DNA of 64,000 nt, taken from Bacteroides luhongzhouii. Lineage in GTDB: Bacteria; Bacteroidota; Bacteroidia; Bacteroidales; Bacteroidaceae. The stretch lies in assembly GCF_009193295.2 (NCBI RefSeq), contig NZ_CP059973.1:1612001-1676000 (forward strand), written 5' to 3'. Position 1 is the stretch's first letter, and every line of letters begins with the position of its first letter. The notes beneath the pieces are model-generated. The model searched no databases, had not been told where the DNA came from, and saw only the letters and a list, made by a program, of their open reading frames with translations. Positions 1 through 8,540 of the stretch are shown here, in pieces. Position numbers and translations under genes: made by a program.

Positions 1-1
1 T

Positions 2-1012
2 GTGGTCAAAGCTAGGCCTCTTTATCGTGGTCATTATCAGCCGCATTTACCTGCAGATTTAGGTTTCTATGATTTGCGTATTCCGGAAGTTCGTGAGCAG
101 CAAGCAGATATGGCTCGAATGTATGGGATTAATGGTTTTTGTTATTATCATTATTGGTTTAATGGTCGTCAATTAATGGAAAGGCCATTAAAAGAAATAC
201 TATCTTCCGGTAAACCTGATTTCCCATTTATGCTTTGTTGGGCTAATGAGAACTGGACTAGGGCATGGGATGGTGGAAGTCGGCATGTTTTGATTGCTCA
301 AAATTACTCAGAAGAGGATGATCGTGCACATATTCGTTATCTGTTAGAAAATGTTTTTAGTGATTCTCGGTATATAAAAGTGGATGGTAAGCCTGTGTTT
401 TTGATTTATCGTTCCATGCTTTTCCCAAATATGAAAGAGACCATTCGAGTATGGCGGGAAGAAGCAGCTAGTAAAGGAGTTGAATTATATTTATGCCGCG
501 TCGAAACTATGGATTGTTATGGAGAAGAATACCTTCAGGATGGTTTTGATGCTGCTGTAGAGTTTCAACCTTTCACTCATCAAATGAATGAATTTCAAAA
601 AAAGAGAAATCCATTACGGAAGTTTGCTTATAATATAAATCGTCACCTTTTTAATACATGTAAGAAGAAAAAGATTAATTATTCGGAATATGTAGATTAT
701 ATCTGTAAAACTCCTTTTCCTGACTATAAAATGTATCCGGGGGTTACTCCAATGTGGGATAATACTTCTCGTCGAAAGCAAAAGATGTTTATAATGGATA
801 AAAGTACTCCGGAAAAATATGGTGAATGGTTGCGAACAGTGGTAGGTAAATTTGTTCCATTTAGTAAAGATGAAAATTTTGTTTTTATCAATGCTTGGAA
901 TGAATGGGCGGAGGGAAATCACTTGGAGCCTGATTTGAAATGGGGATTTCGCTATTTGGAAGAAACTCGAAAAGCGACTGAATTTTCAAAAGATGGGGCT
1001 ATTAACCAATGA
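2..1012 (+). CDS. WbsX-family glycosyltransferase-like protein, 5' end missing
   Basis: This open frame runs in from the window edge, so its first visible codon (GTG) is not a real start. The visible 336 residues carry the two hallmark blocks of WbsX-type proteins (Pfam Glyco_tran_WbsX): WANENWTRAWDG at visible residues 80-91 and NAWNEWAEGNHLEPD near the C terminus. The visible N terminus (KARPLYRGHYQPHLPADLGF) matches the usual early part of the family, so probably only some 30-40 residues are missing. WbsX proteins are found in O-antigen and capsule clusters and are thought to be cytoplasmic glycosyltransferases or glycan-modifying enzymes; the reaction is not defined. The gene overlaps the 3' end of the convergent GT4 gene by 11 bp. 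Confidence 0.85.
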   Translation: MVKARPLYRGHYQPHLPADLGFYDLRIPEVREQQADMARMYGINGFCYYHYWFNGRQLMERPLKEILSSGKPDFPFMLCWANENWTRAWDGGSRHVLIAQNYSEEDDRAHIRYLLENVFSDSRYIKVDGKPVFLIYRSMLFPNMKETIRVWREEAASKGVELYLCRVETMDCYGEEYLQDGFDAAVEFQPFTHQMNEFQKKRNPLRKFAYNINRHLFNTCKKKKINYSEYVDYICKTPFPDYKMYPGVTPMWDNTSRRKQKMFIMDKSTPEKYGEWLRTVVGKFVPFSKDENFVFINAWNEWAEGNHLEPDLKWGFRYLEETRKATEFSKDGAINQ

Positions 1013-2120
1013 TTTTCTTTATTAATGTATTGAAATCACTTTGTTGCTTTTCGGTGATAACTCCATATCTGATATTTGCTTGTTCTTTATAAAAGAGGTA
1101 GTCTTTTCTGAACATTTTAAGTTTCATGAAAAGATCGTTTTTATAAAATGGGGAGAACATCAGAGCGCTGTTGGATAAAATAATGGGCATAGAACATACA
1201 TTTGATGAGATTACGGGAACTCCATATCCCATAGCTTCTAGTGGTGGGTAACCAAATCCTTCTTGAAGAGAAGGAAAGATGAGGGCGTAAGCATTTTTAT
1301 AAGCATGACCTAAATCTGAAGGCGATAGTAATGGGAGATTTATGTGTTTGGGGAACAGCTTTTCACCTCCTCCGGTGGTTACAAGACTGCTATCGTATTC
1401 AGTGGCAAAACGTTTGAATACTTCTAGTACCATTTGAGCATTTTTGTCTTTTCTATGTATGTTTAAAAGCAAAAAATAAGATCTGCCAGTGAGTAAAAAA
1501 TTTCTTAATGTGTCATTCTCTATAGATTCTTCAATGATAATTTTTCTCATTGGTGGATATAGTATGTCTATTTTCTTAGATGATAATTGGGGAAAATAAT
1601 ATAAAATACTACTTTGAGAGTAATCTGATACTGTTATTATATTTACATTAGGCTGTTCACAAAATAATATTAATTTCTGATAGTTATCATAAGGGGTTTT
1701 CTTTACCTTTTGGGGGAATAATTTTAGCTGAAAACGTTTTTCCTTTTTCCATAACATAGATATTTTGTTATCATAAGTCTCAATATCTCCAATGTCGTGG
1801 ATAACAATAACTATTTTACAAAATATATTTTCAAGATTGTACTCGAAGTAACGTTGTGCTATGCCAATGAAAAATGTATCTATTTGTTCTTGTTCTATGA
1901 TATGGCTAATGCTTTCGGACTGGTTTATGTCTATGACATTGGATAATTTTTGATGATAAAAGTCAAGATCCTTTTCAATAAATTCAATATTTGAATCATA
2001 TAAACCAATTATTCGGATATTTTTCAGTGCTATTAGCTCCTCCAGAACTCTAAAAGTGAATTCTGCACCTCCATTAATGCTTCCTTGAATTGAAATAATA
2101 TCAAATAAAATATTGGTCAT
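1002..2120 (-). CDS. GT4-type glycosyltransferase
   Basis: A 372-residue protein with GT-B glycosyltransferase features. A glycine-rich acceptor-side segment GSINGGAEFTFRVLEEL lies near residue 13, and the C-terminal nucleotide-sugar domain has the GT4 signature PSLQEGFGYPPLEAMG followed by VPVISSN. This E-x7-E arrangement is typical of retaining GT4 enzymes. The protein is probably a cytoplasmic or membrane-peripheral enzyme adding one sugar to the surface glycan. It is transcribed against the flanking glycan genes and has its own -7 box (TACTTTTG on the minus strand) about 60 bp upstream of its ATG. Donor and acceptor cannot be told from sequence. Confidence 0.85.
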   Translation of the reverse strand: MTNILFDIISIQGSINGGAEFTFRVLEELIALKNIRIIGLYDSNIEFIEKDLDFYHQKLSNVIDINQSESISHIIEQEQIDTFFIGIAQRYFEYNLENIFCKIVIVIHDIGDIETYDNKISMLWKKEKRFQLKLFPQKVKKTPYDNYQKLILFCEQPNVNIITVSDYSQSSILYYFPQLSSKKIDILYPPMRKIIIEESIENDTLRNFLLTGRSYFLLLNIHRKDKNAQMVLEVFKRFATEYDSSLVTTGGGEKLFPKHINLPLLSPSDLGHAYKNAYALIFPSLQEGFGYPPLEAMGYGVPVISSNVCSMPIILSNSALMFSPFYKNDLFMKLKMFRKDYLFYKEQANIRYGVITEKQQSDFNTLIKKIIG

Positions 2121-2181
2121 TTCTGATGAATTTTAATGTGTGAAATCAAGCTTATTGTGATACTTATAGCTTATATAGAGA

Positions 2182-2189
2182 CAAAAGTA
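2182..2189 (-). promoter_or_regulatory. Bacteroides-type -7 box for the GT4 gene
   Basis: The minus strand reads TACTTTTG, a match to the Bacteroidetes -7 consensus TAnnTTTG, 62 bp upstream of the GT4 start codon at 2120. No convincing -33 element is visible. The assignment rests on consensus and position only. Confidence 0.45.
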
Positions 2190-2243
2190 ATGATAAATAG
2201 TATGTAAAAGTGGATTTTTCTATAAAAAACGATGAAAATTTAG

Positions 2244-2270
2244 TTGAAACTGATTTTATGGCTATCTTTG
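2244..2270 (+). promoter_or_regulatory. Plus-strand promoter cut off from its gene by the IS
   Basis: TATCTTTG at 2263-2270 is a consensus -7 box. A TTG at 2244-2246 is a possible -33 element, although the 16-nt spacer is shorter than the usual 19-21. The predicted transcription start near 2277 lies only a few bases before the left end of the IS at 2285. The promoter points at the GT2 gene at 3377, so it was probably that gene's promoter before the insertion. Confidence 0.5.
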
Positions 2271-2284
2271 TTGCATCTATTAAT

Positions 2285-2304
2285 AATGCGGATCAGTATT
2301 TGAT
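2285..2304 (+). repeat. Left terminal inverted repeat of the IS
   Basis: Twenty bases beginning AATGCGGATCAG match the reverse complement of 3341-3360 at 16 positions. Confidence 0.75.
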
Positions 2305-2307
2305 TCC

Positions 2308-3219
2308 TTAGTTAAAAATTAGAGTAATTAATGCGATGGCAATTTTTCCCATCGTATGTACCAGAAGTCCAGATGTAGATCTGACTTTCATCGCTCTTTG
2401 AATATTTGTTTTTTCATTCAACCAGTTGAATAATGCTTCAATGGGTTGTCTGACTTTTGAGACTGCCGTTGAAAACAAGTCTCTTGCCGCTTTCTCCCTT
2501 TTTGTTATTTCAGGTGATTCTCCTTTGATAGCTTTTACAGGAGTAAATAGTTCGAGTTTTTTGGATTCTTTTGTCTCTTTATAGAATGGTATATCCGAAT
2601 ATATTTTATCGGCATATATTTCTCTATTGTTCAGATTTCCCACACATTCTCTTTTGAATACAGTGGAGTCATTTTCATCAGCCGCGGAAAGTATGAGCAT
2701 TTCAGGAAAAGGTATAGTTCCTTTTCTACGGAAAGCCACTGCATGGAGTTTTAGTCCGAAATAATATATGTTCTTTGTCGAACAATATCCTTTGGAAGTA
2801 ATCTCAGTGGCTACCTTTCCTACTTTGTTCTTTCCTGCGCAAGTAATGATAGGCATCGAGTCAACTAATGATTTCATACTGTCACAATCTTGAGGTTTGA
2901 ATGAATGGATTAACTGCCTGACGAGTTCGCTGATTGCTTCCGGCATCAAATTCAATCTATGATTGAATGTTTGGTAAGAAGGCAAGTCAGGGAACCATGA
3001 AAGTAGGTATTCTTTGGTAAAGGTATGTATGTCTTTGATTTTAAAGTATTGCTGATAAGCTCCACAGAACAGATATACAGTAAGCAGTTCCTGATCGGTA
3101 AAGATTGGATGATTGTTATTACTGAATCTCTGGCAGTAGAACTTGAGTGAAGACTCGTAAACATCGCAGATATACATATATATTTTTATAAGTTTTAATT
3201 CTTTCTCCTTGGGAATCAT
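2308..3219 (-). CDS. IS982-like DDE transposase
   Basis: A 303-residue transposase, full length for this family. The N-terminal half contains FTDQELLTVYLF and LPSYQTFNHRLN, typical of IS982-type transposases. The catalytic domain shows the first acidic residue in SLVDSMP, a YFGLKLHAV strand, the second acidic residue in ADKIYSD and the glutamate in RQPIEALFNWL. No frameshift or internal stop is seen, so the enzyme could be active. It would bind the element's inverted repeats and catalyse cut-and-paste transposition. The exact IS name cannot be given without a database search; IS4/IS5-superfamily membership in a broad sense is secure. Confidence 0.82.
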   Translation of the reverse strand: MIPKEKELKLIKIYMYICDVYESSLKFYCQRFSNNNHPIFTDQELLTVYLFCGAYQQYFKIKDIHTFTKEYLLSWFPDLPSYQTFNHRLNLMPEAISELVRQLIHSFKPQDCDSMKSLVDSMPIITCAGKNKVGKVATEITSKGYCSTKNIYYFGLKLHAVAFRRKGTIPFPEMLILSAADENDSTVFKRECVGNLNNREIYADKIYSDIPFYKETKESKKLELFTPVKAIKGESPEITKREKAARDLFSTAVSKVRQPIEALFNWLNEKTNIQRAMKVRSTSGLLVHTMGKIAIALITLIFN

Positions 3220-3340
3220 AATTAGAACAATGAATGGTTTTATTCTTCTAATATACTGATTTTCAAGGAGATTAGAAAATTAAATTAATGAGATAATTAA
3301 CTGAATAATAACATTTTAACAAGCGAAAAGGTAGATGATG

Positions 3341-3360
3341 ATCAACTGCTGATTCGCATT
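3341..3360 (-). repeat. Right terminal inverted repeat of the IS
   Basis: Read on the minus strand it begins AATGCGAATCAG and pairs with 2285-2304 at 16 of 20 positions. Confidence 0.75.
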
Positions 3361-3376
3361 AATATGTAAATTTTGC

Positions 3377-4369
3377 ATGGAGGATAATTATTTAATAAGT
3401 GTTATTGTTCCGGTACATAATACAGCAGATTACCTGCGTAAATGTGTAGATTCTATATGCAATCAGACCTTAAAATCAATTGAGATAATATTAGTTGAGA
3501 ACTTGTCAACAGATCAGTCTGCCGATATTTGCGATGAGTATGCCAGATCAGATAAACGTGTAAAAGTTTTGCATCTTTCAGAAGCTGGTTTGTCAATTGC
3601 ACGTAATGAAGGCCTTAAGGTAGCCTCTGCTCCTTATGTGGGTTTTATTGACAGTGATGACTATATAGAGCCTACTATGTATCAGGAAATGTTGGATGCT
3701 ATTGAATTATATCAGGCTGACTTTTCGTATTGTAATTATGTTCTTGATTTTGATTATAAAGAAAGTGTTTTTCCTTTTCGTAATTCAGGTTCTGTTGAAT
3801 TGTGCTCTCGTGAGGATTTTATAAGAGATATGATGTGGGAAAAAATAAGCTGCTCTGTTTGTACCAAGTTGTTTAAAAAATCCTTTTTTGATGCACGTGA
3901 GTTTCCTGTAGGCAGGTTATATGAAGATCGTCTCGTTATGCACGAATGGGTACTAACGTGTACTAATATTGTGTGGGTGGATAAATCTTTTTATCACTAT
4001 ATTGAACGTTTGGATAGTATCTGTCATACTATTACTCCGATTAATTATTATCACTATTTTCTATCAGAATTTAGTAGGGTGGAATTTGTGAATAGGCAAG
4101 GTTTGTTTAAGGATAAAGAACTCTGTGAAGTACAAACGATGATGTTGCGTATCTGCTTTTCCATTTTTAAAGATATTATGCTACGTGTAGAACCTGGAGA
4201 TTTTCGGGAGCCAATAAATGATATGAGGCATAGAATGAAGGAATTGTTTCCTTTGTTGAAAAAAGGAGAATTAGAGTCTCGTTGTTATAAGAAGTTGTGG
4301 AAAATAATTTATTTGTGGCCTGTTTATCGATTGATACATTATAATAAATTTAAAAGGAATAGGATATGA
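3377..4369 (+). CDS. GT2 family glycosyltransferase
   Basis: A 330-residue GT-A fold enzyme. It begins with the GT2 nucleotide-binding strand ISVIVPVHNTADYLRKCVDS and has the metal/nucleotide motif DSDD at residues 92-95, with ENLSTDQSADICDEYA between them. No transmembrane segment is obvious, so it should act at the cytoplasmic face of the inner membrane. Its stop overlaps the next start (ATGA, 4366-4369), implying translational coupling with the GT4 gene. The IS ends 16 bp upstream of the ATG, so the original leader is gone and expression may be reduced or driven from the element. Confidence 0.87.
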   Translation: MEDNYLISVIVPVHNTADYLRKCVDSICNQTLKSIEIILVENLSTDQSADICDEYARSDKRVKVLHLSEAGLSIARNEGLKVASAPYVGFIDSDDYIEPTMYQEMLDAIELYQADFSYCNYVLDFDYKESVFPFRNSGSVELCSREDFIRDMMWEKISCSVCTKLFKKSFFDAREFPVGRLYEDRLVMHEWVLTCTNIVWVDKSFYHYIERLDSICHTITPINYYHYFLSEFSRVEFVNRQGLFKDKELCEVQTMMLRICFSIFKDIMLRVEPGDFREPINDMRHRMKELFPLLKKGELESRCYKKLWKIIYLWPVYRLIHYNKFKRNRI

Positions 4370-5538
4370 ATGTAAGGAAAGTTTTGTTTTATCATGAAAA
4401 CTTTCCTGCTGGTGGAGCAGAAAGAGTAACAATAGATATTGCTAATTATATCTCGAATCGGGGATATGAAGTGTATGTGCTTGCTTCTAATGTCAATGAA
4501 GGCAATTATTCCCAATTAACTGTGCTGAAATTGCCAGATAAGGTATCCGTTACAGAGGCTTCCGGAATACAATATGTGGTTGATGTGATTCACTCTTTTG
4601 ATATAGATATATTTGTATTGCCTGTTTGTTCTTTTATCCCATTGTTAGAGGCGGTGAAACGACAGACTTGTTGTAAATTGGTATTTGCCCTTCATAGTGT
4701 ACCTTTTTGGGAGGTATTGTATTCTTTTTATATAAAGAAAGCTAGAGCTAGAGGTGATTTCTTTAAGACTCTGGAGTGGTGGATGTTGACATACCCTAAA
4801 ACTATGTGGCTAAAAAAATATGATCCTCCGATTCGTGTGAGACATATTAAAATTTATGAACTGGTTGATGCTTATACTGTATTGTGTGAGAGTTATAAAA
4901 AGGATTTGCTTAAAAAGATAGGAATGACAAAATCTGGAGATAAAATATATGTAATTTCTAATTCAGAGAAGGAAATTCCCCAGGTAAATTTGGATAAGAA
5001 GAAACAGTTGCTTTTTGTTGGGCGAATGTCTTATGATGATAAAAGGGCTGATCGTTTAATTCATATCTGGCATAAAATATATAGGAAAATGCCGGATTGG
5101 GAACTAGTACTAGTTGGGGATGGAGATGAAAGGACTCATCTGGAGACTTTAGTAGCTAAATTGCATTTAGAACGTGTTGTCTTTGCAGGCTATCATGCTG
5201 ATGTTCGTCGCTTTTATGATGATTCTTTGGTTCTTTGTTTGACTTCGAATTATGAAGGGTGGCCTTTAGTGCTAACAGAGGCTCAAGCTAATGGGGTGAT
5301 TCCTGTAGCTTTTAATTGTACGGCGGGAGTTCGTGAAATCTTGGAGCCAACAGGAGTGAATGGTATTTTGATTCCCCCTTTTAGTAAAAAAAGATATGCC
5401 AAGGAACTTTTAGCATTACTGCGGAATCCTCAGAAATGCCGGGAAATTCAGAAGAATGTAATAATGAAAGCTCACAGCTACTCTCCAGATAAAATAGGTG
5501 AGAAATGGTATGCCTTGTTTGAACGATTGTGTGATTAA
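4366..5538 (+). CDS. GT4 family glycosyltransferase
   Basis: A 390-residue GT-B enzyme. The N-terminal acceptor domain has HENFPAGGAERVTIDIA, the glycine-rich loop common in GT4 enzymes. The C-terminal domain carries LLFVGRMSYDDKRADRLI (start of the donor-binding half) and NYEGWPLVLTEAQANG, the E-x7-E signature. It starts inside the previous GT2 gene and is followed after 6 bp by another GT2, so the three form a compact operon. It is expected to extend a lipid-linked glycan in the cytoplasm; the sugar transferred is unknown. Confidence 0.88.
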   Translation: MNVRKVLFYHENFPAGGAERVTIDIANYISNRGYEVYVLASNVNEGNYSQLTVLKLPDKVSVTEASGIQYVVDVIHSFDIDIFVLPVCSFIPLLEAVKRQTCCKLVFALHSVPFWEVLYSFYIKKARARGDFFKTLEWWMLTYPKTMWLKKYDPPIRVRHIKIYELVDAYTVLCESYKKDLLKKIGMTKSGDKIYVISNSEKEIPQVNLDKKKQLLFVGRMSYDDKRADRLIHIWHKIYRKMPDWELVLVGDGDERTHLETLVAKLHLERVVFAGYHADVRRFYDDSLVLCLTSNYEGWPLVLTEAQANGVIPVAFNCTAGVREILEPTGVNGILIPPFSKKRYAKELLALLRNPQKCREIQKNVIMKAHSYSPDKIGEKWYALFERLCD

Positions 5539-5544
5539 ATATTT

Positions 5545-6528
5545 GTGGATATGAATGACTCATTGCCTTTGGTTTCTATAATTATTCCTGTATATAATAG
5601 CGAGGCTTATTTGGATGCTTGTTTTATGAGTGTTATAAAACAGACTTATAAGATTTTAGAGGTGATTGTCGTGAACGATGGTAGCACAGACAATAGCCTG
5701 TCCATAATCAGAAAATATGAGCAGCTAGATAATCGTTTCTTTTGTATAAATAAAGCCAATGGAGGTTTGCCATTGGCTAGAAAAACAGGAATAGAGCATG
5801 CACATGGTAAATATATACAGCATTTAGATAGTGATGATACTTTGTTAGAAACTGCTATTGAAAGACTAGTTCGTCGGGCAGAAGAAACGGATGCTGATAT
5901 TGTTGCGGCTCCATTCAATTTTTGTTTTCAAGATAGACCAGCTCAAAAGTCTGTTGATCTGAAATTTGAAGCATTGTCAGGTTTTGAATATTATCTTGAG
6001 ATACTTCATTCCCGAGCATATTGGAGTGTCTGGTCAAATTTTCAGAGAAGTTCTTTGTTTCAAGAAAATATAATTCAGACAGTTCCTGAAATTTCTTTTG
6101 GGGAAGATGCTATACTCATAACTCAGCTTGCATTGTGTGCTAAAAAAGTAGTGTCACTAGCGGAACCTATTCTTAATTATAATCGATATTCTACGGCTAT
6201 GTCATTGCAAGTTCATAAAGCTAGATATGAAGAATATAGAGCTTTTCAGAATTGGATAGAAAATTTCTTAAAATCAAAAGGGGTATATGGACTTTTGGAG
6301 AAGGAAATGGCTGTTATGCATTTACAGAAAACCTTTTTGAGTATTTCATGGCGGAGACTGGAATATGTGAATGAGGATATGAAACGTATAATTGGTAGCT
6401 TGAATTTATTTCCGGAACTTCGTAATGAAATGTCCAAGCAAGAGCTGAAAATCATATCTTATTATAAATTTTCTCCTTTATTGGGGTATATGAAGTTGAA
6501 ACAGTATTGTAGAAAAAATAAACTATAA
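5545..6528 (+). CDS. GT2 family glycosyltransferase
   Basis: A 327-residue GT2 enzyme with VSIIIPVYNSEAYLDACFMS at the N terminus, VVNDGSTDNSLSI around residue 43, and the catalytic DSDD at residues 95-98 in HLDSDDTL. The C-terminal half is variable, as usual for acceptor-binding regions. It sits 6 bp after the GT4 gene and 2 bp before the fucosyltransferase gene, so the four genes from 3377 to 7439 appear co-transcribed. Donor and acceptor are not predictable. Confidence 0.87.
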   Translation: MDMNDSLPLVSIIIPVYNSEAYLDACFMSVIKQTYKILEVIVVNDGSTDNSLSIIRKYEQLDNRFFCINKANGGLPLARKTGIEHAHGKYIQHLDSDDTLLETAIERLVRRAEETDADIVAAPFNFCFQDRPAQKSVDLKFEALSGFEYYLEILHSRAYWSVWSNFQRSSLFQENIIQTVPEISFGEDAILITQLALCAKKVVSLAEPILNYNRYSTAMSLQVHKARYEEYRAFQNWIENFLKSKGVYGLLEKEMAVMHLQKTFLSISWRRLEYVNEDMKRIIGSLNLFPELRNEMSKQELKIISYYKFSPLLGYMKLKQYCRKNKL

Positions 6529-6530
6529 AG

Positions 6531-7439
6531 ATGTCTTTTCAAAAACTGAAATGTAAATATTATAACTCTTTATTGAAGAGAAAACTTCTGATTTCACCTA
6601 AAGTTATCGTACAATTGGATGGAGGAATCTGTTCTCAGATGCATCAATATTTATTGGGGCAGTATTATGCTCAACAGGCATTTGCTGTGCGCTATGATTT
6701 GGCTTTTTATAAAAAATGGGGTAGTGATTTGAATAATCAGTTTGTACGTAACTTTGATTTATTGAGGGCTTTCCCTTATCTTGAATTTAAAGAAGCTTCG
6801 GCTTTGGCAGTCGATGTATATAGGAAAAGGTATTATAATGTTGGAAATAATACAGGTAAGCGTGTAGATGATTTTAGTTTTCTACAGAAACAACCTCCTG
6901 TTTATTTGGGTGGTTATTATCATTTACCTGCTAATTTGTGGCTGGAAATGTTTCATTCTATATTTAAAATGTCTTTAGAGGTTTTGGATGATCCTAATAA
7001 GGAATTTTGTCAAGCTATTGATGAAAAGGCCAATTCTGTTGCGGTCCATGTTCGTAGAGGAGATTTGAAAGTAGAGGTTTTTGATTATGGGAAGCCTGCG
7101 TCATTGAAGTATTTTCAAACGGCGGTGGATATGTTCAGAATGAGATTTCCTGATGCTTATTTTTATTTCTTTTCGGATGAACCTGATTGGGTTAGTAAAG
7201 TCTTGCTTCCTCAACTGTCGCTTGTGGATGAAGGCCAGGTAGTCAATCTAAATGGATCAGATAAAGGATATATGGATTTATTCTTAATAGCACATTGTAA
7301 ACATCAAATAACAAGTAAAGGTACTTTGGGAAAATATGGGGCATTGTTGGCAGATAATTCTGCAAAAGTAGTTGTGCTTTGTGATGATGAAATAGAATAT
7401 TGTTGGAAGGAGTTACTTATGAATCCTATTTTTTTATAA
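6531..7439 (+). CDS. GT11-type alpha-1,2-fucosyltransferase
   Basis: A 302-residue protein with the GT11 motif set: VQLDGGICSQMHQYLLGQYY near residue 28 (family form GGLGNQMFQYA), HVRRGD at residues 173-178 (GDP-fucose binding), YFFSDEPDWV, and MDLFLIAHCKHQITSKGTLG near the C terminus. GT11 enzymes transfer fucose from GDP-fucose to O-2 of a terminal galactose, giving an H-type end. It is the last gene of the plus-strand GT operon and converges with the GT6 gene, whose family uses fucosylated galactose as acceptor. The usual GGLGNQ is altered to GGICSQ, a divergence worth noting. Confidence 0.85.
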   Translation: MSFQKLKCKYYNSLLKRKLLISPKVIVQLDGGICSQMHQYLLGQYYAQQAFAVRYDLAFYKKWGSDLNNQFVRNFDLLRAFPYLEFKEASALAVDVYRKRYYNVGNNTGKRVDDFSFLQKQPPVYLGGYYHLPANLWLEMFHSIFKMSLEVLDDPNKEFCQAIDEKANSVAVHVRRGDLKVEVFDYGKPASLKYFQTAVDMFRMRFPDAYFYFFSDEPDWVSKVLLPQLSLVDEGQVVNLNGSDKGYMDLFLIAHCKHQITSKGTLGKYGALLADNSAKVVVLCDDEIEYCWKELLMNPIFL

Positions 7440-7507
7440 TGTATTGATGAAAATCAAAGAGATACGCTTTCATGTTTAACTTGTTTTAATCAAAAAACAT
7501 TGTTTTG

Positions 7508-8299
7508 TTATTCAGAAAGGCGAAAGAATCTTTTGAGAGCGTACAAGAGTTTGTTGTTCCATGGCTCTTTTTTTCGTAAAAGGGTATGACCTCCATATTC
7601 TTCTTTGCTTTTATCTCTAATCATTATGATTTCTTTGAATGGAATAGACCATCCTTCCGGATATAAATAAGCAGGGGATAAAGTGAATGGCGGGTTTTCG
7701 AGGAAATATTTGTTGATATGTGATTCGTCATGCCATATTGCCACAATTTTCTTAGAATTGTCTATATCAACCCATGACTTTATAGTTTCGCAAAGTTGTA
7801 AGTATCTCTCTGTGTATCCTCCGGAAAAACCGCCAGCATAATAGTGTATTCCTTCTCCTTTGGGAATATATGCTTTTGAGTTGTATCGGCGTTCGTATGT
7901 AAATTCTGAATTAGGTGAATTGTAGAAGCCTGGATGTATTGTTCCTACAAGTTGATTCTCTGTTTTGAGGGGAATAATTTCTGGTCCAATATTTTGTTTG
8001 AAAAGTAGGTTTGCATTACAAAAAAACAGAAAGTCGGTTTCTTGTAGTAATTGCTGTTTTATTTGGAGAAATATGTGAAAACGTTTTAATGTATTATCAG
8101 GCCATCCTAAATTTTTTTGTTTTATTCGGTGGATATGTTTGTTATTGTCTTCATCGTATAGTTTAGGACTATCTGTGAATACATAATACTCAAGAATGAA
8201 AGATTGGTTTTGTAGGAAGTAGCGTTCTGCACTTAGGTAAAAGTCTTTCCAAAAAATATCATATTTGCCAGTACAAATATACAATATACCAATTCTCAT
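7508..8299 (-). CDS. GT6 glycosyltransferase, ABO histo-blood-group type
   Basis: The open frame extends to 8383, but the GT6 family start [20 protein letters not shown] begins at the ATG at 8299. A -7 box (TATATTTG, minus strand) lies inside the upstream extension, so 8299 is preferred and gives 263 residues. The protein closely follows the characterised B. ovatus GT6 and contains its tell-tale NAN (residues 95-97, CNANLLF) in place of the metal-binding DXD of mammalian ABO and alpha-1,3-GalT enzymes. Downstream blocks [27 protein letters not shown] and [12 protein letters not shown] complete the catalytic site. Bacterial NXN members are metal-independent and add GalNAc or Gal alpha-1,3 to Fuc-alpha-1,2-Gal. 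The adjacent GT11 gene could provide that acceptor. Confidence 0.92.
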   Translation of the reverse strand: MRIGILYICTGKYDIFWKDFYLSAERYFLQNQSFILEYYVFTDSPKLYDEDNNKHIHRIKQKNLGWPDNTLKRFHIFLQIKQQLLQETDFLFFCNANLLFKQNIGPEIIPLKTENQLVGTIHPGFYNSPNSEFTYERRYNSKAYIPKGEGIHYYAGGFSGGYTERYLQLCETIKSWVDIDNSKKIVAIWHDESHINKYFLENPPFTLSPAYLYPEGWSIPFKEIIMIRDKSKEEYGGHTLLRKKEPWNNKLLYALKRFFRLSE

Positions 8300-8328
8300 T
8301 CTATTTGTTTTTTGATTTATATTATTGG

Positions 8329-8336
8329 CAAATATA
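8329..8336 (-). promoter_or_regulatory. -7 box for the GT6 gene
   Basis: The minus strand reads TATATTTG, 30 bp upstream of the preferred ATG at 8299 and inside the longer open frame. This supports the shorter gene model. No clear -33 element was found. Confidence 0.45.
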
Positions 8337-8486
8337 TAAAGATTTATTTTATAATTATTTGTTTGAAGTATTTTTATTTTCATGAATTATTGGTAACGGG
8401 GCTCTTTTTTGCAGATTCTATATTAGTCTTGCTCAGGGATATCTTGTAAATAAGTAATTTGTGTATTCTTAAAAAAAACAATTTTA

Positions 8487-8518
8487 TTTGTCTTTTTCTA
8501 TACTTAGTCGTACCTTTG
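8487..8518 (+). promoter_or_regulatory. Promoter of the 8541-14653 glycan operon
   Basis: TTTG at 8487-8490 and TACCTTTG at 8511-8518 are separated by 20 nt, a full match to the Bacteroides -33/-7 consensus. The start codon follows 22 bp after the -7 box. The genes to 14653 are all on the same strand with short gaps or overlaps, so this is probably their shared promoter. Confidence 0.75.
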
Positions 8519-8540
8519 CGTACCTAATCAAAACTTAGCT

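Larger units (their letters stand above)
2285..3360 (-). mobile_element. IS982-like insertion sequence, about 1.08 kb
   Basis: A single DDE transposase gene is bounded by imperfect terminal inverted repeats. The left end (2285-2304) and the reverse complement of the right end (3341-3360) agree at 16 of 20 positions, both starting AATGCG. Length, single ORF and repeat size fit the IS982 family. No clear target-site duplication is visible: the flanks are TATTAAT on the left and AATATGT on the right, sharing at most AAT. The element lies between a plus-strand promoter and the GT2 start codon at 3377, with only 16 bp between its right end and that ATG. The transposase reads against the interrupted transcript. 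Confidence 0.8.

Noticed and set aside
2275..2284. Target-site duplication of the IS
   Set aside because: Flanking bases on the two sides share only AAT, which is too short to call in AT-rich DNA.
8300..8383. N-terminal extension of the GT6 gene
   Set aside because: Residues before MRIGILYIC have no counterpart in the family, and a -7 box lies inside the segment.
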